The position numbers and the translations under genes are program-made. A stretch of DNA of 64,000 nucleotides from an uncultured Flavobacteriales bacterium (lineage in GTDB: Bacteria > Bacteroidota > Bacteroidia > CAIKAF01). The stretch is from positions 18,755 through 82,754 of the forward strand of contig CAIKAF010000005.1 in NCBI GenBank assembly GCA_903825395.1, in the 5' to 3' direction. The notes beneath the pieces are model-generated. The model did no database searches and was not told the origin of the DNA. It was given only the letters and a program-made list of their open reading frames with translations. Positions 6,862-15,705 of this stretch are shown piece after piece; position 1 is the stretch's first letter; each line of letters starts with the position of its first letter.

Positions 6862-9759
6862 TTAACGATTCAACAGGTTCATATCGAAAAGTAGAGAGAT
6901 GTAGGCTATTCGACCGATCTGAGGACCGCCATATACCTGAACAACTCGATTATCGGTCAAGTTTTGAGCTCCAATTTTAAGTGTGGTATGCCATTTCGGA
7001 TACCTGTAATTCAGCTGAGCATCCAGCAAATAATAGGATGGAATGGCCCCTGTAAACTGAGGGGAACCTTCAAATAAAAATCCTTCAATCCATTTGAAAT
7101 TAACATTAAAGCCCCAATTTTTTAAGCGAAGGAAGCCTAAATCCAAATCAATATCCCGACCTTCAAAACCGATATTAAACTTATGCTCTGGTGTGTTAAA
7201 TGCAGGAATCAAAGGGTCGGCACTTCCCAACCGATTAAGTACATTCCAAGAATAATTGCCGGATAAGGTATAATATTTTCCGAGAAAGTAATTGGCTTGA
7301 ATTGCTGAACCATAGGTAAATACCGCATCTTTACTATTTGTTGCCACCCGGTAGGCTTGAGTTTTATTGGTGGGGAATTGGGTTGTGGGCTCTATCTCGA
7401 GGTCCACTCCAATTTGATAGCCGATAAAATCGGTGTACCAACTAAAATAGGCCCCTCCATCAATAAACAATCGCTTACCTAAGGTTCCGCGGTAGCCAAT
7501 CTCCAGGGTTCTTACTTGTTCTGGCCTGACAGGATCAACGTTAAAATAGCTCAATGAATCCGTAGAAAGAGAGCCCAAATACGAATAAAAATCATCTACT
7601 GAAATCAGGCTGTCTCGCCCGCTCAGATTGCCGACCAACCGAGCTCTACCCACATCATAATTTAGAAATTGGTCGGCCATGGTTGGGTTTCGCACCCCCC
7701 ATGAGCCTGAAAAACGAAGGGTGTGTTTCTTGGTGGGCGAATAAACAACTGAGGCGGCAGGACTAAAGAGCCAATCAAAGTTTTCGTTTTTGTCGGCACG
7801 AAGGGTCAAGTTTAAATTCACTTTTTCCCATTTCTTTTCCATGCCCAAATAGGCACCGCCTTGCCAATTGGTAATCACGCGGTTATTGGTATCAATGAAA
7901 ATGGTTCCTTGTGAGTTGGGTTGATACAACCGGAAACTACCTCCCAACTTCCATTCAATGGAAGCAAACCCTGGAGCAGAATTTTTAAACCCCAGCGCAT
8001 CCAAGAACTCAGAGGTTCGAAAAGAATATCCGGCATCGGCATGAAATAAAGCCGATCGATCAATCAATCGGCTGCCTCCTGCTCCTAGGGGTAAGTTTAT
8101 GATGGAATTAAAGGCGGAATCAAACTCGGGAGTCCCTGGTTGAAAGTAGGGCTCAAATCCAAGGCCAGCAGATTGATTGGCGTGATTGCGAGCCATCTGA
8201 TGCCATTCTCGGATTAAATCAATATTATCGGCCAAGAGCTGATTGGCTAAAGTATGGTTGTAGTTTACTGGACCTTGAATATGCACATTAGGCATCCCCG
8301 GAATGCTATCGTACAAAGGACCATATCCGAACCCAATCACATTTTCGTTGTAAAAGGTAGCATATTGATTCAACCAGGTTTTTATTCCGTTGCCTGTGGG
8401 GATGTTGTTGTTGAGCATTTCGAGGGCTGTTGCAACAACATCATAGGTAGAGCCGGCATCTTCATGGGTGGCATATAGCCTAAAATAAAACCTGTTTTCC
8501 TTTTGCACCTCAAACCGATGCTGAAAAAATTGAACGTCCTGTAGCCTGTATCGATTTTCCCCCTGATACACCGTAGAACCAAAACCAAAGCTGGACGCCA
8601 ATATAAATTCCACCTTGTTTTTGGTTAAGTAATGCAAGCCGGCATTGGCCTTAATGTTTTGGGTCTGGTAATCCATTAAATCCCTTTCTCGGTATCCGGA
8701 ACGATAAATTAAACCCAACCCTGGGCTATACGCTTGATCAAATTTGGAGGTATAATCATAGGGCCCCGCCAGGGCTTCATCGCCATATATATTTACCGCA
8801 TCATAGCCCCCGGGGTTTGTTTCGTCGGCCTCTGAATCTGTGCTGGGAGAATAATTCTCGGCTTCCCAATCCATGGCTTGCAAATAATAGGCATTTAACT
8901 TATACCCAAAACGCGGCCGGCCAGATTTATCTTTGTAGAAATCAGCCCAGCGCAAGGCCAGTTCTCCTAGATTTCGCTCTCCTCCCTTTAAAGACAAACT
9001 GAAGCCAGGAAATAAGAAAGGACTTTTCGTTGTCATGTTTAGCACCCCATTAAAGGCATTGGGACCAAAAAAAGCCGAACTGGCACCTTGAATTAAATCT
9101 ACCTTAGCGACATCCAAATCTGAAGCCCCTAAGAAGTTCCCCAACGAAAAATTAAGGCCGGGACTCATGTTATCTACCCCATCAATAAGCTGCAGAGAAC
9201 GAACCGGACTGGTGGAGTTAAAGCCGCGGGTATTGATCACTTTAAATCCTAAGCTTGCTGTAGTAATGTCAACCCCCTTCATGTTTCCAAGTCCTTCATA
9301 AAAACTGAGCGAACTGGTTTGCTTTATGGCAACGGCGTTCATTGATTCTACCGTAAGGGGTTCTTCTTGTTGCTTTTCTGTAATCCGGGTATCATAAATC
9401 TCAACCTCCTTCAACTTTACCTGGGTAGAAACCAAGGTAATTTTCAAAGGCACATTCACATTGCTTACCTGAATTTCCTGCTTTTCATACCCTACTCCGG
9501 TAACAATCACAATCAATGGGGGTTTTCCTTTGGGTTTTAGCTCAAATTTCCCGTTAAAATCAGTCGACACTCCATTGTTGCTGCCTTTTTCTATGATGTT
9601 AATACCAAACAATGGTTCTTTATTCCCATCCGCATCCCGAACAACACCTTTTATAGTTTGTGCCAACACCATGCCATGGAAATAGAAACCGACCATGACC
9701 ATAAAAATCAATCGAAAGCTGGAGCGAGGAAGTAAAAATGGTAGCATAGGCAAAAACAC
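6862..9759 (-). CDS. TonB-dependent outer-membrane receptor
   Basis: 965 residues. A signal peptide ending near MVLAQ (about 34) is followed by a carboxypeptidase-regulatory-like beta-sandwich (TIKGVVRDADG to about residue 125), as in SusC-type receptors, then a plug domain (around 140-290; NTRGFNSTSPVRSLQLIDGVDN, GASSAFFGPNAFNGVLNMTTKSP) and a large beta-barrel ending in aromatic FDMNLLNR. Such receptors import large or scarce nutrients with energy from TonB-ExbB-ExbD, and an ExbB/ExbD operon is present at 26.7-29.2 kb. No SusD partner is adjacent, so polysaccharide import is not supported; the ligand is unknown. Confidence 0.92.
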   Translation of the reverse strand: MFLPMLPFLLPRSSFRLIFMVMVGFYFHGMVLAQTIKGVVRDADGNKEPLFGINIIEKGSNNGVSTDFNGKFELKPKGKPPLIVIVTGVGYEKQEIQVSNVNVPLKITLVSTQVKLKEVEIYDTRITEKQQEEPLTVESMNAVAIKQTSSLSFYEGLGNMKGVDITTASLGFKVINTRGFNSTSPVRSLQLIDGVDNMSPGLNFSLGNFLGASDLDVAKVDLIQGASSAFFGPNAFNGVLNMTTKSPFLFPGFSLSLKGGERNLGELALRWADFYKDKSGRPRFGYKLNAYYLQAMDWEAENYSPSTDSEADETNPGGYDAVNIYGDEALAGPYDYTSKFDQAYSPGLGLIYRSGYRERDLMDYQTQNIKANAGLHYLTKNKVEFILASSFGFGSTVYQGENRYRLQDVQFFQHRFEVQKENRFYFRLYATHEDAGSTYDVVATALEMLNNNIPTGNGIKTWLNQYATFYNENVIGFGYGPLYDSIPGMPNVHIQGPVNYNHTLANQLLADNIDLIREWHQMARNHANQSAGLGFEPYFQPGTPEFDSAFNSIINLPLGAGGSRLIDRSALFHADAGYSFRTSEFLDALGFKNSAPGFASIEWKLGGSFRLYQPNSQGTIFIDTNNRVITNWQGGAYLGMEKKWEKVNLNLTLRADKNENFDWLFSPAASVVYSPTKKHTLRFSGSWGVRNPTMADQFLNYDVGRARLVGNLSGRDSLISVDDFYSYLGSLSTDSLSYFNVDPVRPEQVRTLEIGYRGTLGKRLFIDGGAYFSWYTDFIGYQIGVDLEIEPTTQFPTNKTQAYRVATNSKDAVFTYGSAIQANYFLGKYYTLSGNYSWNVLNRLGSADPLIPAFNTPEHKFNIGFEGRDIDLDLGFLRLKNWGFNVNFKWIEGFLFEGSPQFTGAIPSYYLLDAQLNYRYPKWHTTLKIGAQNLTDNRVVQVYGGPQIGRIAYISLLFDMNLLNR

Positions 9760-9790
9760 TGCAAGGGTTATGAAATTCCCCCCTTCATTT

Positions 9791-9798
9791 CAAAGTTA
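9791..9798 (-). promoter_or_regulatory. -7 box of the TonB receptor gene
   Basis: Minus-strand TAACTTTG, a perfect TAnnTTTG, 31 bases before the start codon at 9759. Confidence 0.55.
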
Positions 9799-9853
9799 AT
9801 ATATTGTACCCAAACGAGGTTTTTTGATTCAGGATATATCCCGTGGGAATGAT

Positions 9854-9883
9854 AAAAAAACGCCGGCATATACCGGCGTTTTT
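9854..9883 (-). terminator. Intrinsic terminator after the OmpA/TPR gene
   Basis: CGCCGG (9861-9866) pairs with CCGGCG (9873-9878) around a six-base loop, with A and T tracts on the two sides. It lies between the OmpA/TPR gene and the promoter of the TonB receptor. Confidence 0.85.
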
Positions 9884-9919
9884 AATCTTGATTCTAATTT
9901 AATCGCTTGAGATTGCGCA

Positions 9920-11599
9920 TTAATTTACAATGTCTTTAAAGTCAGCTTTTTCGCGGTAATTTAAAAACTCTACATCTTTTTTCGCTTTTGCTTTTAGGCT
10001 AGCATCTCCTCCGATTGCTTTGCGTAGATGTTCAAATACGCCTTGCTCTCCACCAGAACGAGCCGCAGCTATTGCTTTTAAGTATGAAGCGATAGCCTTG
10101 TCTTTGTCAGCCCCACAATCCAATGTCGATGCTGCTTGTGTTGGAGCTCCTGAAAGTACTTTAGCCAAGGCAGCATTAAAGGTGCAGTTGTTCCCAAAAG
10201 AGGCCGAAGCCGCGCTGTAATCTCCCGACTTCACCTGTAAAATACCATTGTTGTACTTTGCTTCAGCCGCGTTGCTCTTCGCCAGGTGTTTTTTAGCCTC
10301 CTCTTTATTGCCTTCCTTAAGAGCTATAGCACCTAAATTGTTGGCAACATCTGCAGCAGAAGGGGCAATTTTTTCCGCCTTTTTAAATTCAGCTTTTGCT
10401 TCTGCCCATTTGCCTTGATTGGCAAAAATAACCCCCCGATTATTGTAAGGCTGATAATCAGATGGGAATTTCTGTGCTGCAAAATCAAGCACTTGCAATT
10501 GTTGCGCCGGATCTGAAAGTAAGGTTGACGCCGCAAATAAAAATTCGGGCAAAGCCAAATCTCCATTTGCCAAGGCTAGTTTACGTAACTCTTCTTCTGT
10601 TTTTTGACGCTGCTTCACGGTAAGCGTAGCTTCTGCCCGACGCAGGGGAGTGAAGACCTGTTGTTCTAAAGTTTGATATACGGAAGAACCAAGTGCTTTA
10701 AAATCAGAGTTCATAGCATTGCTGCCAATTTTACTCTTAACCGCACCCTTGTTATCTACGGGTGATGAATTCAAAAGTGTATTGAAACCATCGGTATCGG
10801 CTCCTTTACCATTCACTACGAATGAAACAGAAGAGCCTTTAAAAGCAGATTTGAAAGAACCTTCCAAAAAACTATTAGCCGCTGTAGATCGGTCTTGAGA
10901 AAGTTCATTGTTGATAAATGATTCTCCATCGGGTGAGGCCCAGCCGTTAATTTCAAAACGCTCAAAAACAGCGCCATCTTTTTGTTGAGCTGCCACAAAT
11001 GCTTTAAGGGATTTCATCTCTTCCGAATTCTTTTCCCCGGGGCGCAGGGATGCTGAGTTGTAAGGGAAATAGAAGGAAACCTTGGCGGTTTTGTATATAG
11101 GGCCATATCCATGGGGGGCAGCTGAAAAGCGCTCGTCATTTTGAACCAACAACGGAGTCACGATGGTTCCCAATGCAATAGGCGTTGGGGTAGATTCATT
11201 GTACTTCTCTTTCCCTTTTACAGATGCACTCACCCGAAGATGCAGCTCCGCGTTTTGCATCCCTTCAGCATAGGCCACACTCAAGTTTACCGGCTTAATT
11301 TTCCCTCCTGCATGTGAAAGCACTTGACCATTTCCTGTTGACTTCTCACCCTGATAACGAATGGGATCAAACACCTTCTCTCCTCCCTGAAATTTCAGTA
11401 CAGGAGTTATTACAATATCCGCTTTCTTTGGAACAAGCTTTTCAGGATATGAGGCGCTTATCGTCCATTTCACGCTATCTCCATGCAATTCAAGGGGACT
11501 AGGTTTAACCTCATATTTGACCTGATCCAAATTGAATTTGGCGCAGCCGAACAAAACAGTTCCGGCTATCATTGCAAATCCATAGATTCTGATTTTCAT
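9920..11599 (-). CDS. OmpA-like lipoprotein with TPR repeats
   Basis: Start placed at MKIRIYGFAM (11599), which gives a lipoprotein signal with lipobox LFGC at about residue 19; the longer frame adds an unlikely N-terminus and would swallow the promoter. About 559 residues. The middle (about 175-300) resembles an OmpA C-terminal domain (FPYNSASLRPGE, FEINGWASPDGE), which binds peptidoglycan, and the last ~200 residues hold tetratricopeptide-like repeats (YNNRGVIFANQGKWAEAKAEFKKAEKIAP). It probably links outer membrane and cell wall and scaffolds other proteins. A -7 box and a terminator frame it as a single gene. Confidence 0.82.
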   Translation of the reverse strand: MKIRIYGFAMIAGTVLFGCAKFNLDQVKYEVKPSPLELHGDSVKWTISASYPEKLVPKKADIVITPVLKFQGGEKVFDPIRYQGEKSTGNGQVLSHAGGKIKPVNLSVAYAEGMQNAELHLRVSASVKGKEKYNESTPTPIALGTIVTPLLVQNDERFSAAPHGYGPIYKTAKVSFYFPYNSASLRPGEKNSEEMKSLKAFVAAQQKDGAVFERFEINGWASPDGESFINNELSQDRSTAANSFLEGSFKSAFKGSSVSFVVNGKGADTDGFNTLLNSSPVDNKGAVKSKIGSNAMNSDFKALGSSVYQTLEQQVFTPLRRAEATLTVKQRQKTEEELRKLALANGDLALPEFLFAASTLLSDPAQQLQVLDFAAQKFPSDYQPYNNRGVIFANQGKWAEAKAEFKKAEKIAPSAADVANNLGAIALKEGNKEEAKKHLAKSNAAEAKYNNGILQVKSGDYSAASASFGNNCTFNAALAKVLSGAPTQAASTLDCGADKDKAIASYLKAIAAARSGGEQGVFEHLRKAIGGDASLKAKAKKDVEFLNYREKADFKDIVN

Positions 11600-11621
11600 G
11601 GTGAAAATGTATTGTTTTATG

Positions 11622-11629
11622 CAAAGGTA
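11622..11629 (-). promoter_or_regulatory. -7 box of the OmpA/TPR gene
   Basis: Minus-strand TACCTTTG, 22 bases upstream of the chosen start codon at 11599; it lies inside the longer open frame, which supports the shorter start. Confidence 0.6.
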
Positions 11630-11717
11630 ACCAAACTCTTCTAAGTTACGAAACCTAAAATAATAGGAGAAAACAACCCTTAAAAACACAAATTATTTCA
11701 GCCTTAAACTAAAATCC

Positions 11718-12281
11718 TTACCACCTACTTTCAACCAAATGCACAAGGGTATGGCCCATAAGCAAATGCATTTCTTGAATTCTAGAGGTAATATCGCTAG
11801 GAACAATGATGCATATGTCTGACACTTCAGGCATGTTCCCTCCTTCTCGACCCGTAAAACCAATTGTTTTGCAGCCTTTTATCCGAGCCCGCTCAAGTCC
11901 CCGAATGACGTTGGCACTATGGCCTGAAGTAGAAAGTCCAATGCATACATCCCCTTTCCTTCCAAGAGCTTCCACCTGCCGAGAGAACACCATATCAAAT
12001 CCAAAATCATTTCCTATGCTGGTCAAAGCCGCTGCATCGCTGTTCAAAGCAATAGCTGCCAAGCCAACCCGCTGAGTCTGATACCTGCCGGTAAATTCTG
12101 CCGCCAAATGCAATGCATCCGCAGCGCTGCCTCCATTCCCCATCAGTAGGATTTTCCGACCGGCCTTAAGCGCATCGTAGCATACCTCCGCCGCCTGAGC
12201 CAACTCAAGAGCACACCGCTCCATGGTCTTTTCGGCAACCTTTATGTGAGAAATAAATTCCTGGCGTATGGTTTCAGGCAT
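11718..12281 (-). CDS. gmhA: Phosphoheptose isomerase (SIS domain)
   Basis: 187 residues from the Met at 12281 (MPETIRQEF). The frame continues upstream but those residues (repeated QGMPWLY, AKACLG) are translations of a palindrome array, so the shorter start is right. The SIS fold is clear: LLMGNGGSAADALHLAAEFTGRY, then ALNSDAAALTSIGNDFGFD and GLSTSGHSANVIRG, all GmhA signatures. The enzyme converts sedoheptulose 7-phosphate to D-glycero-D-manno-heptose 7-phosphate for lipopolysaccharide core synthesis. No other heptose gene is next to it; it follows the respiratory operon in the same direction. Confidence 0.92.
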   Translation of the reverse strand: MPETIRQEFISHIKVAEKTMERCALELAQAAEVCYDALKAGRKILLMGNGGSAADALHLAAEFTGRYQTQRVGLAAIALNSDAAALTSIGNDFGFDMVFSRQVEALGRKGDVCIGLSTSGHSANVIRGLERARIKGCKTIGFTGREGGNMPEVSDICIIVPSDITSRIQEMHLLMGHTLVHLVESRW

Positions 12282-12309
12282 GTACAAAGATATAGATTCG
12301 ATCACGTAG

Positions 12310-12440
12310 AGCCAAGGCATGCCTTGGCTATATTCCATTTTCGTTTTGCCAAGGCATGCCTTGGCTATATTCCAAATTCGTGCAGCCAAGGCATGCCTTG
12401 GCTCTACACCGCCATCGTACAGCCAAGGCATGCCTTGGCT
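12310..12440. repeat. Array of four 20-bp palindromes, 37-bp period
   Basis: AGCCAAGGCATGCCTTGGCT occurs at 12310-12329, 12347-12366 (first base T), 12384-12403 and 12421-12440. Starts are exactly 37 bases apart, with 17-base spacers. Spacers 1 and 2 are related (both begin ATATTCCA); spacer 3 differs and, with the outer flanks, shows GTAG/CTAC extensions of the palindrome. The array begins 28 bases upstream of the gmhA start and its last copy abuts the stop codon of the upstream small gene, so an RNA crossing it would fold into four identical hairpins. Confidence 0.97.
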
Positions 12441-12650
12441 CTACCGTTTTCGCCGCCGGTACAAAAAATAACCCAACAATGCAGCACCCATAACCAAATA
12501 CGGCGCCGCCATTAAATACAATATGCCCTCGTTGATGCCTACCGCACGTGTCTCTGCTTCTGCCGCCTCTTTGCACATTACACACTGCCCCGAAAGCCGC
12601 ATGCCGTACACAACACACATCACTAGAATTAAACCAAAGCGTAGCCTCAT
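12441..12650 (-). CDS. Small membrane protein with CxxC motif, end of oxidase operon
   Basis: 69 residues from the Met at 12650, whose codon overlaps the stop of the DUF420 gene by one base (TAATG). A signal or first membrane segment (GLILVMCVVYGM) is followed by GQCVMCKEAAEAET, a CxxC motif that would face the periplasm, and a second membrane segment before an RRRKR tail. Position at the end of a cytochrome oxidase assembly operon suggests a part in copper or heme/thiol handling, but this is inference; no family could be named. Confidence 0.65.
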   Translation of the reverse strand: MRLRFGLILVMCVVYGMRLSGQCVMCKEAAEAETRAVGINEGILYLMAAPYLVMGAALLGYFLYRRRKR

Positions 12651-13168
12651 TAGTAGGGATAATAAGGGGATATCATCAGGTAAACGATAACCCCTGAAAC
12701 CGTAACGTAAAACCACAAAGGCCATGTAATTTTAGCCACCTTTTTGTGCTTGTCAAAACGCTGCTGCAAGGCACGACTCACACTCAAAAGCACCAAAGGA
12801 ACAATCACAATGGCCAAGAAAATATGGCTAATCAGTATGGGATAATAAATGTAAGCATATTGCCCTCCGTACGACACACTTTGGTGCGTAGCATGATACA
12901 GCACATAAAAAAGTAAAAATACCGCCGATAGACCAAGAGCGCTTAACATTAAAATCCGATGCAAACCAATGTCTTTGCGGCGAATAGCAACCAAGGCCGA
13001 GACCAACAGTAAGGCCGTGGCGGTATTCAAAATGGCATTTACCATCGGCAACATATCAAACAAAGGCGTATATAAGGCCTCTTTTGGCATGAAATAAAGT
13101 ACGGCAACTGCTACCGGCAATACTATAGAAATTGCCCAAATGCTACGTTTTAAATTTGTAGGGTTCAT
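12650..13168 (-). CDS. DUF420 membrane protein
   Basis: 172 residues, about five transmembrane segments, with the DUF420 pattern: MLPMVNAILNTATALLL, an IGLHRILMLSALG segment and YYPILISHIFLAIVIVPLVL with conserved histidines, then a tail with WPLWFYVTVSGVIVY. DUF420 genes are regularly found next to SCO and oxidase genes in Bacteroidota and Bacillota, and are thought to help oxidase assembly. It overlaps the upstream SCO gene by four bases and the downstream small gene by one, so translation is coupled throughout. Confidence 0.85.
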   Translation of the reverse strand: MNPTNLKRSIWAISIVLPVAVAVLYFMPKEALYTPLFDMLPMVNAILNTATALLLVSALVAIRRKDIGLHRILMLSALGLSAVFLLFYVLYHATHQSVSYGGQYAYIYYPILISHIFLAIVIVPLVLLSVSRALQQRFDKHKKVAKITWPLWFYVTVSGVIVYLMISPYYPY

Positions 13169-13788
13169 TCGTTAAATAAGATTTGAATGTCGTTATAAAT
13201 GCTATCTGTCAATTCGCTACGGGTCCCATCATAAACGGCTCGTATTTGCCTGCGGTCATCCATTAGCATGATGAACCCAGAATGGGTGAATCCTCCTTCT
13301 TCTTCCGGAGCCACTTTAGCAAAGGCTAGATATCGTTCGGCCAACGAAAAGATGCTGTCGGTGGGGCCCGTCAAAAACTGCCAACGGTGGTTGCTAACCC
13401 CTTGTTTCTCTGCATACGCTTTCAGGGAAGAGGGCCCATCGTTTTTAGGATCTATGGTATGCGAAACAAGTACAAATCGGTCGTCTTCCTTTAACCGCTC
13501 GTACAACAACTGCATGGTCAAGGTCATTTTTGGACAAATGGTTGGACAGGAAGTAAAGAAAAAATCAGCCAAATATATTCGACCATTCAGGCTATCCTGA
13601 TTAAAAACAAGGCTGTCTTGATTTAGTAAGGAGAACGGAGGTATGCGGTGGTAAAGGGTATCGGTTTTGCCCTCACCTGAAACAACCTGAACCGGCCCCA
13701 AGATGGGCAATGTTTTCCCCTGTGGAACTGTCGAACAGGCAACCCCAAGCAACACGGCAGCCAAAAGAATGAACGTCCAGCGGCTCAT
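13165..13788 (-). CDS. SCO1/SenC copper chaperone lipoprotein
   Basis: 207 residues with an N-terminal lipoprotein signal (LLGVAC, Cys18). The thioredoxin-like domain has the copper-binding CPTIC motif (Cys81 and Cys85) within FFFTSCPTICPKM, and the third ligand His169 in GFTHSGF. SCO proteins deliver copper to the CuA centre of cytochrome oxidase subunit II or keep its cysteines reduced, on the outer face of the inner membrane. It overlaps both neighbours by four bases within the oxidase operon. All key residues are present. Confidence 0.93.
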   Translation of the reverse strand: MSRWTFILLAAVLLGVACSTVPQGKTLPILGPVQVVSGEGKTDTLYHRIPPFSLLNQDSLVFNQDSLNGRIYLADFFFTSCPTICPKMTLTMQLLYERLKEDDRFVLVSHTIDPKNDGPSSLKAYAEKQGVSNHRWQFLTGPTDSIFSLAERYLAFAKVAPEEEGGFTHSGFIMLMDDRRQIRAVYDGTRSELTDSIYNDIQILFNE

Positions 13789-14519
13789 GGATTCCCGGTA
13801 TTTCGCTCCAGTTTATCATCAAACTTATAAAACCGGTGTGTCCTGAAGTTGTAGGCATACTCCCGATTTAAATGGGCAATGTCTTCTTTCAATCGCTTGG
13901 CGTCTTTTGCCAGCAACGGATTGTAGAATCCTCTCAGCCTACCCTCCTTATCCACCAACACCATACACATTGGGTCTGGCTTCGGGTTGGGCAATCCGGC
14001 AGAAGGAAAAAGGGATTGATGCACGGAAAATGCCGTCTGAACGGAATCAACATCACACAGGTAATGCCAACGGTGCTGAAGGGATGAAAACCTGGAACTA
14101 AAATCAACAGGGCGACTCCAACTCTGCTCCAACCCCTCTCCCAAGCTAACAAACTGAACCAAACTGTCGTTATTCAACACATCTAAGGCCGCATACACTA
14201 TTTCATCCGGAATGTCTTGAACCACTTTTGGCAAAAAATGAGCTACATATATGCTGCCGGATAAATTGGCAGAGCCGAAGCGTTGGCCAGAATCAGCATT
14301 CAGCTCCCATTGCTTCAATTCATAATAAATCGTGTCGGTTCGAGGGCGTTTTCCTGCTTCTCGAATTTCACCAAACCCATGAGGCCCATAAAAGGGAAGC
14401 CGATGAATATGGGCTACGGTATTGAATAAGAAGAAATAGAACAACACCGCAGGAAGGAACAGCATTCCTCCCAAGATTGCGATTTTTGCCCAAGGTAACC
14501 GGCGGCGCGTTTGTTGCAT
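13785..14519 (-). CDS. Degenerate SCO-like protein without copper motif
   Basis: 244 residues with one N-terminal transmembrane anchor (IAILGGMLFLPAVLFYFFLF). The mature part lines up with the neighbouring SCO protein: GSIYVAHFLP matches its GRIYLADFFF, LQHRWHYL matches SNHRWQFL, and MCMVLVDKEGRLRGFYN matches GFIMLMDDRRQIRAVYD. The CPTIC motif is replaced by VVQDIPDEI, and the His ligand is also missing, so it cannot bind copper in the usual way. It may act as a structural or regulatory partner of the functional SCO encoded next to it (4-base overlap). Confidence 0.75.
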   Translation of the reverse strand: MQQTRRRLPWAKIAILGGMLFLPAVLFYFFLFNTVAHIHRLPFYGPHGFGEIREAGKRPRTDTIYYELKQWELNADSGQRFGSANLSGSIYVAHFLPKVVQDIPDEIVYAALDVLNNDSLVQFVSLGEGLEQSWSRPVDFSSRFSSLQHRWHYLCDVDSVQTAFSVHQSLFPSAGLPNPKPDPMCMVLVDKEGRLRGFYNPLLAKDAKRLKEDIAHLNREYAYNFRTHRFYKFDDKLERNTGNP

Positions 14520-14556
14520 TGATTAAGAAGCAGCCCGCCCCCCTAAATGGTTTTAA

Positions 14557-14955
14557 TTATAAACCAAATGCGGGAGAATCAGAAATTAAGTATGAAGGGA
14601 AAATCAAGCGCACATTCTCCTGATATAGTCCCTCAATCATCATTAAGGTCACAAAATACACCAGCAGCACAAGCAGAAATCCCAAGGTAAGCTGGAATCC
14701 CTTTTTCTCATCTTTTAAGTGCATGTAGGAAAAAATGATGTAATACGCCTTCAGCAAGGTCATACCAATGAAAAGGTATTTTAAAACTTGCTTGCTAACA
14801 AAGTGCATTTCATAATTGGCAAAGGCCAATCCCACTTCAATAACAGTAATAGCAAGAAGGTACCAAAAAATCTTCCAAATCCACCCTGTTTTGGGTGCGG
14901 GAATGGGATCAGAAGCCGAGTGCAGGTGCGGTTGGTAATTATCGTACAGTTCCAT
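14557..14955 (-). CDS. Cytochrome c oxidase subunit IV family protein
   Basis: 132 residues with three membrane segments (IFWYLLAITVIEVGLAF, VLKYLFIGMTLLKAYYIIFSYMHL, LTLGFLLVLLVYFVTLMMIEG). The pattern VEVGLAF...KAYYIIFSYMHLKDE is that of the bacterial caa3-type subunit IV family. It is a small accessory subunit of the inner-membrane oxidase. It lies between subunit III (19 bases upstream) and the SCO-like gene. Confidence 0.85.
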   Translation of the reverse strand: MELYDNYQPHLHSASDPIPAPKTGWIWKIFWYLLAITVIEVGLAFANYEMHFVSKQVLKYLFIGMTLLKAYYIIFSYMHLKDEKKGFQLTLGFLLVLLVYFVTLMMIEGLYQENVRLIFPSYLISDSPAFGL

Positions 14956-14974
14956 AGCTGTTCGTTGGTTCAGT

Positions 14975-15679
14975 TTAAATCAAGTAAAAGAAGGTGAATA
15001 CGAATACCCAGACTAAATCTACAAAGTGCCAGTACAAACCCACCTTTTCAACCATTTCATAATGGCCTCGCCGATGAAAAACACCCCGCGCCGCCATAAT
15101 TAAAACAATAATATTTAGCACCACACCCGAAAAAACGTGCGAGCCGTGGAATCCCGTAATCAAGAAAAACAAATTGGCGAACTGCTTCGGCCCATATTCA
15201 TTCTCAACCATGTTGGCTCCGTGAATTACGCCCAAACCGTGTTCAACCACTTTGCCCTCGGCAGTTCCATGAATAAAATGATACCATTCATAGGCTTGAG
15301 AACCCAAAAACAAAAAGCCGCCGATAATAGTCCAAATCATCCACTTTACCACTCCCTTTTTATCAAAACGATGACCAGCCTCAACAGCCAATACCATCGT
15401 CACTGAACTCATAATCAGAATAAAGGTCATCAACGACACAAAGGCCAATGGAATGTGCCCCTCAACAAACGGAAAGTGATTGTACACTTCGTCGGGATTG
15501 GGCCAAAATTCCCGATTCATATTGCGGGTAGCACCGTAATAAATTAAGAGGCTCGAAAAGGTCAGTGCATCCGACACCAAAAAGAACCACATCATCATTT
15601 TACCCCAGCTGATGTTGAAGGGGGCATCCCCTCCGCTCCAAGGTTTAGGGGCATCTACAGTTGAAACAGCGTGAGCCAT
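14975..15679 (-). CDS. Cytochrome c oxidase subunit III
   Basis: 234 residues with seven hydrophobic segments. Typical subunit III features: WGKMMMWFFLVSDALTFSSLLIYYG, a conserved GGFLFLGSQAYEWYHFI segment, FLITGFHGSHVFSGV and the C-terminal YWHFVDLVWVFVFTFFYL. It belongs to the caa3-type oxidase of the inner membrane, where subunit III stabilises the core. It is the second of two subunit III paralogues in tandem; this is the longer form. Confidence 0.93.
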   Translation of the reverse strand: MAHAVSTVDAPKPWSGGDAPFNISWGKMMMWFFLVSDALTFSSLLIYYGATRNMNREFWPNPDEVYNHFPFVEGHIPLAFVSLMTFILIMSSVTMVLAVEAGHRFDKKGVVKWMIWTIIGGFLFLGSQAYEWYHFIHGTAEGKVVEHGLGVIHGANMVENEYGPKQFANLFFLITGFHGSHVFSGVVLNIIVLIMAARGVFHRRGHYEMVEKVGLYWHFVDLVWVFVFTFFYLI

Positions 15680-15705
15680 AGTCAGGTTAGGCGTTGGTTT
15701 CTAAT

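Noticed and set aside
12310..12440. CRISPR array candidate
   Set aside because: Regular spacing is present, but the repeats are fully palindromic, spacers are only 17 bases and partly alike, there are four units and no cas gene is in the window.
12328..12618. Frames of 89-96 residues across the palindrome array on both strands
   Set aside because: They translate the repeats (AKACLG, PRHALA, QGMPW) and overlap the small CxxC gene, which has a membrane topology and operon position.
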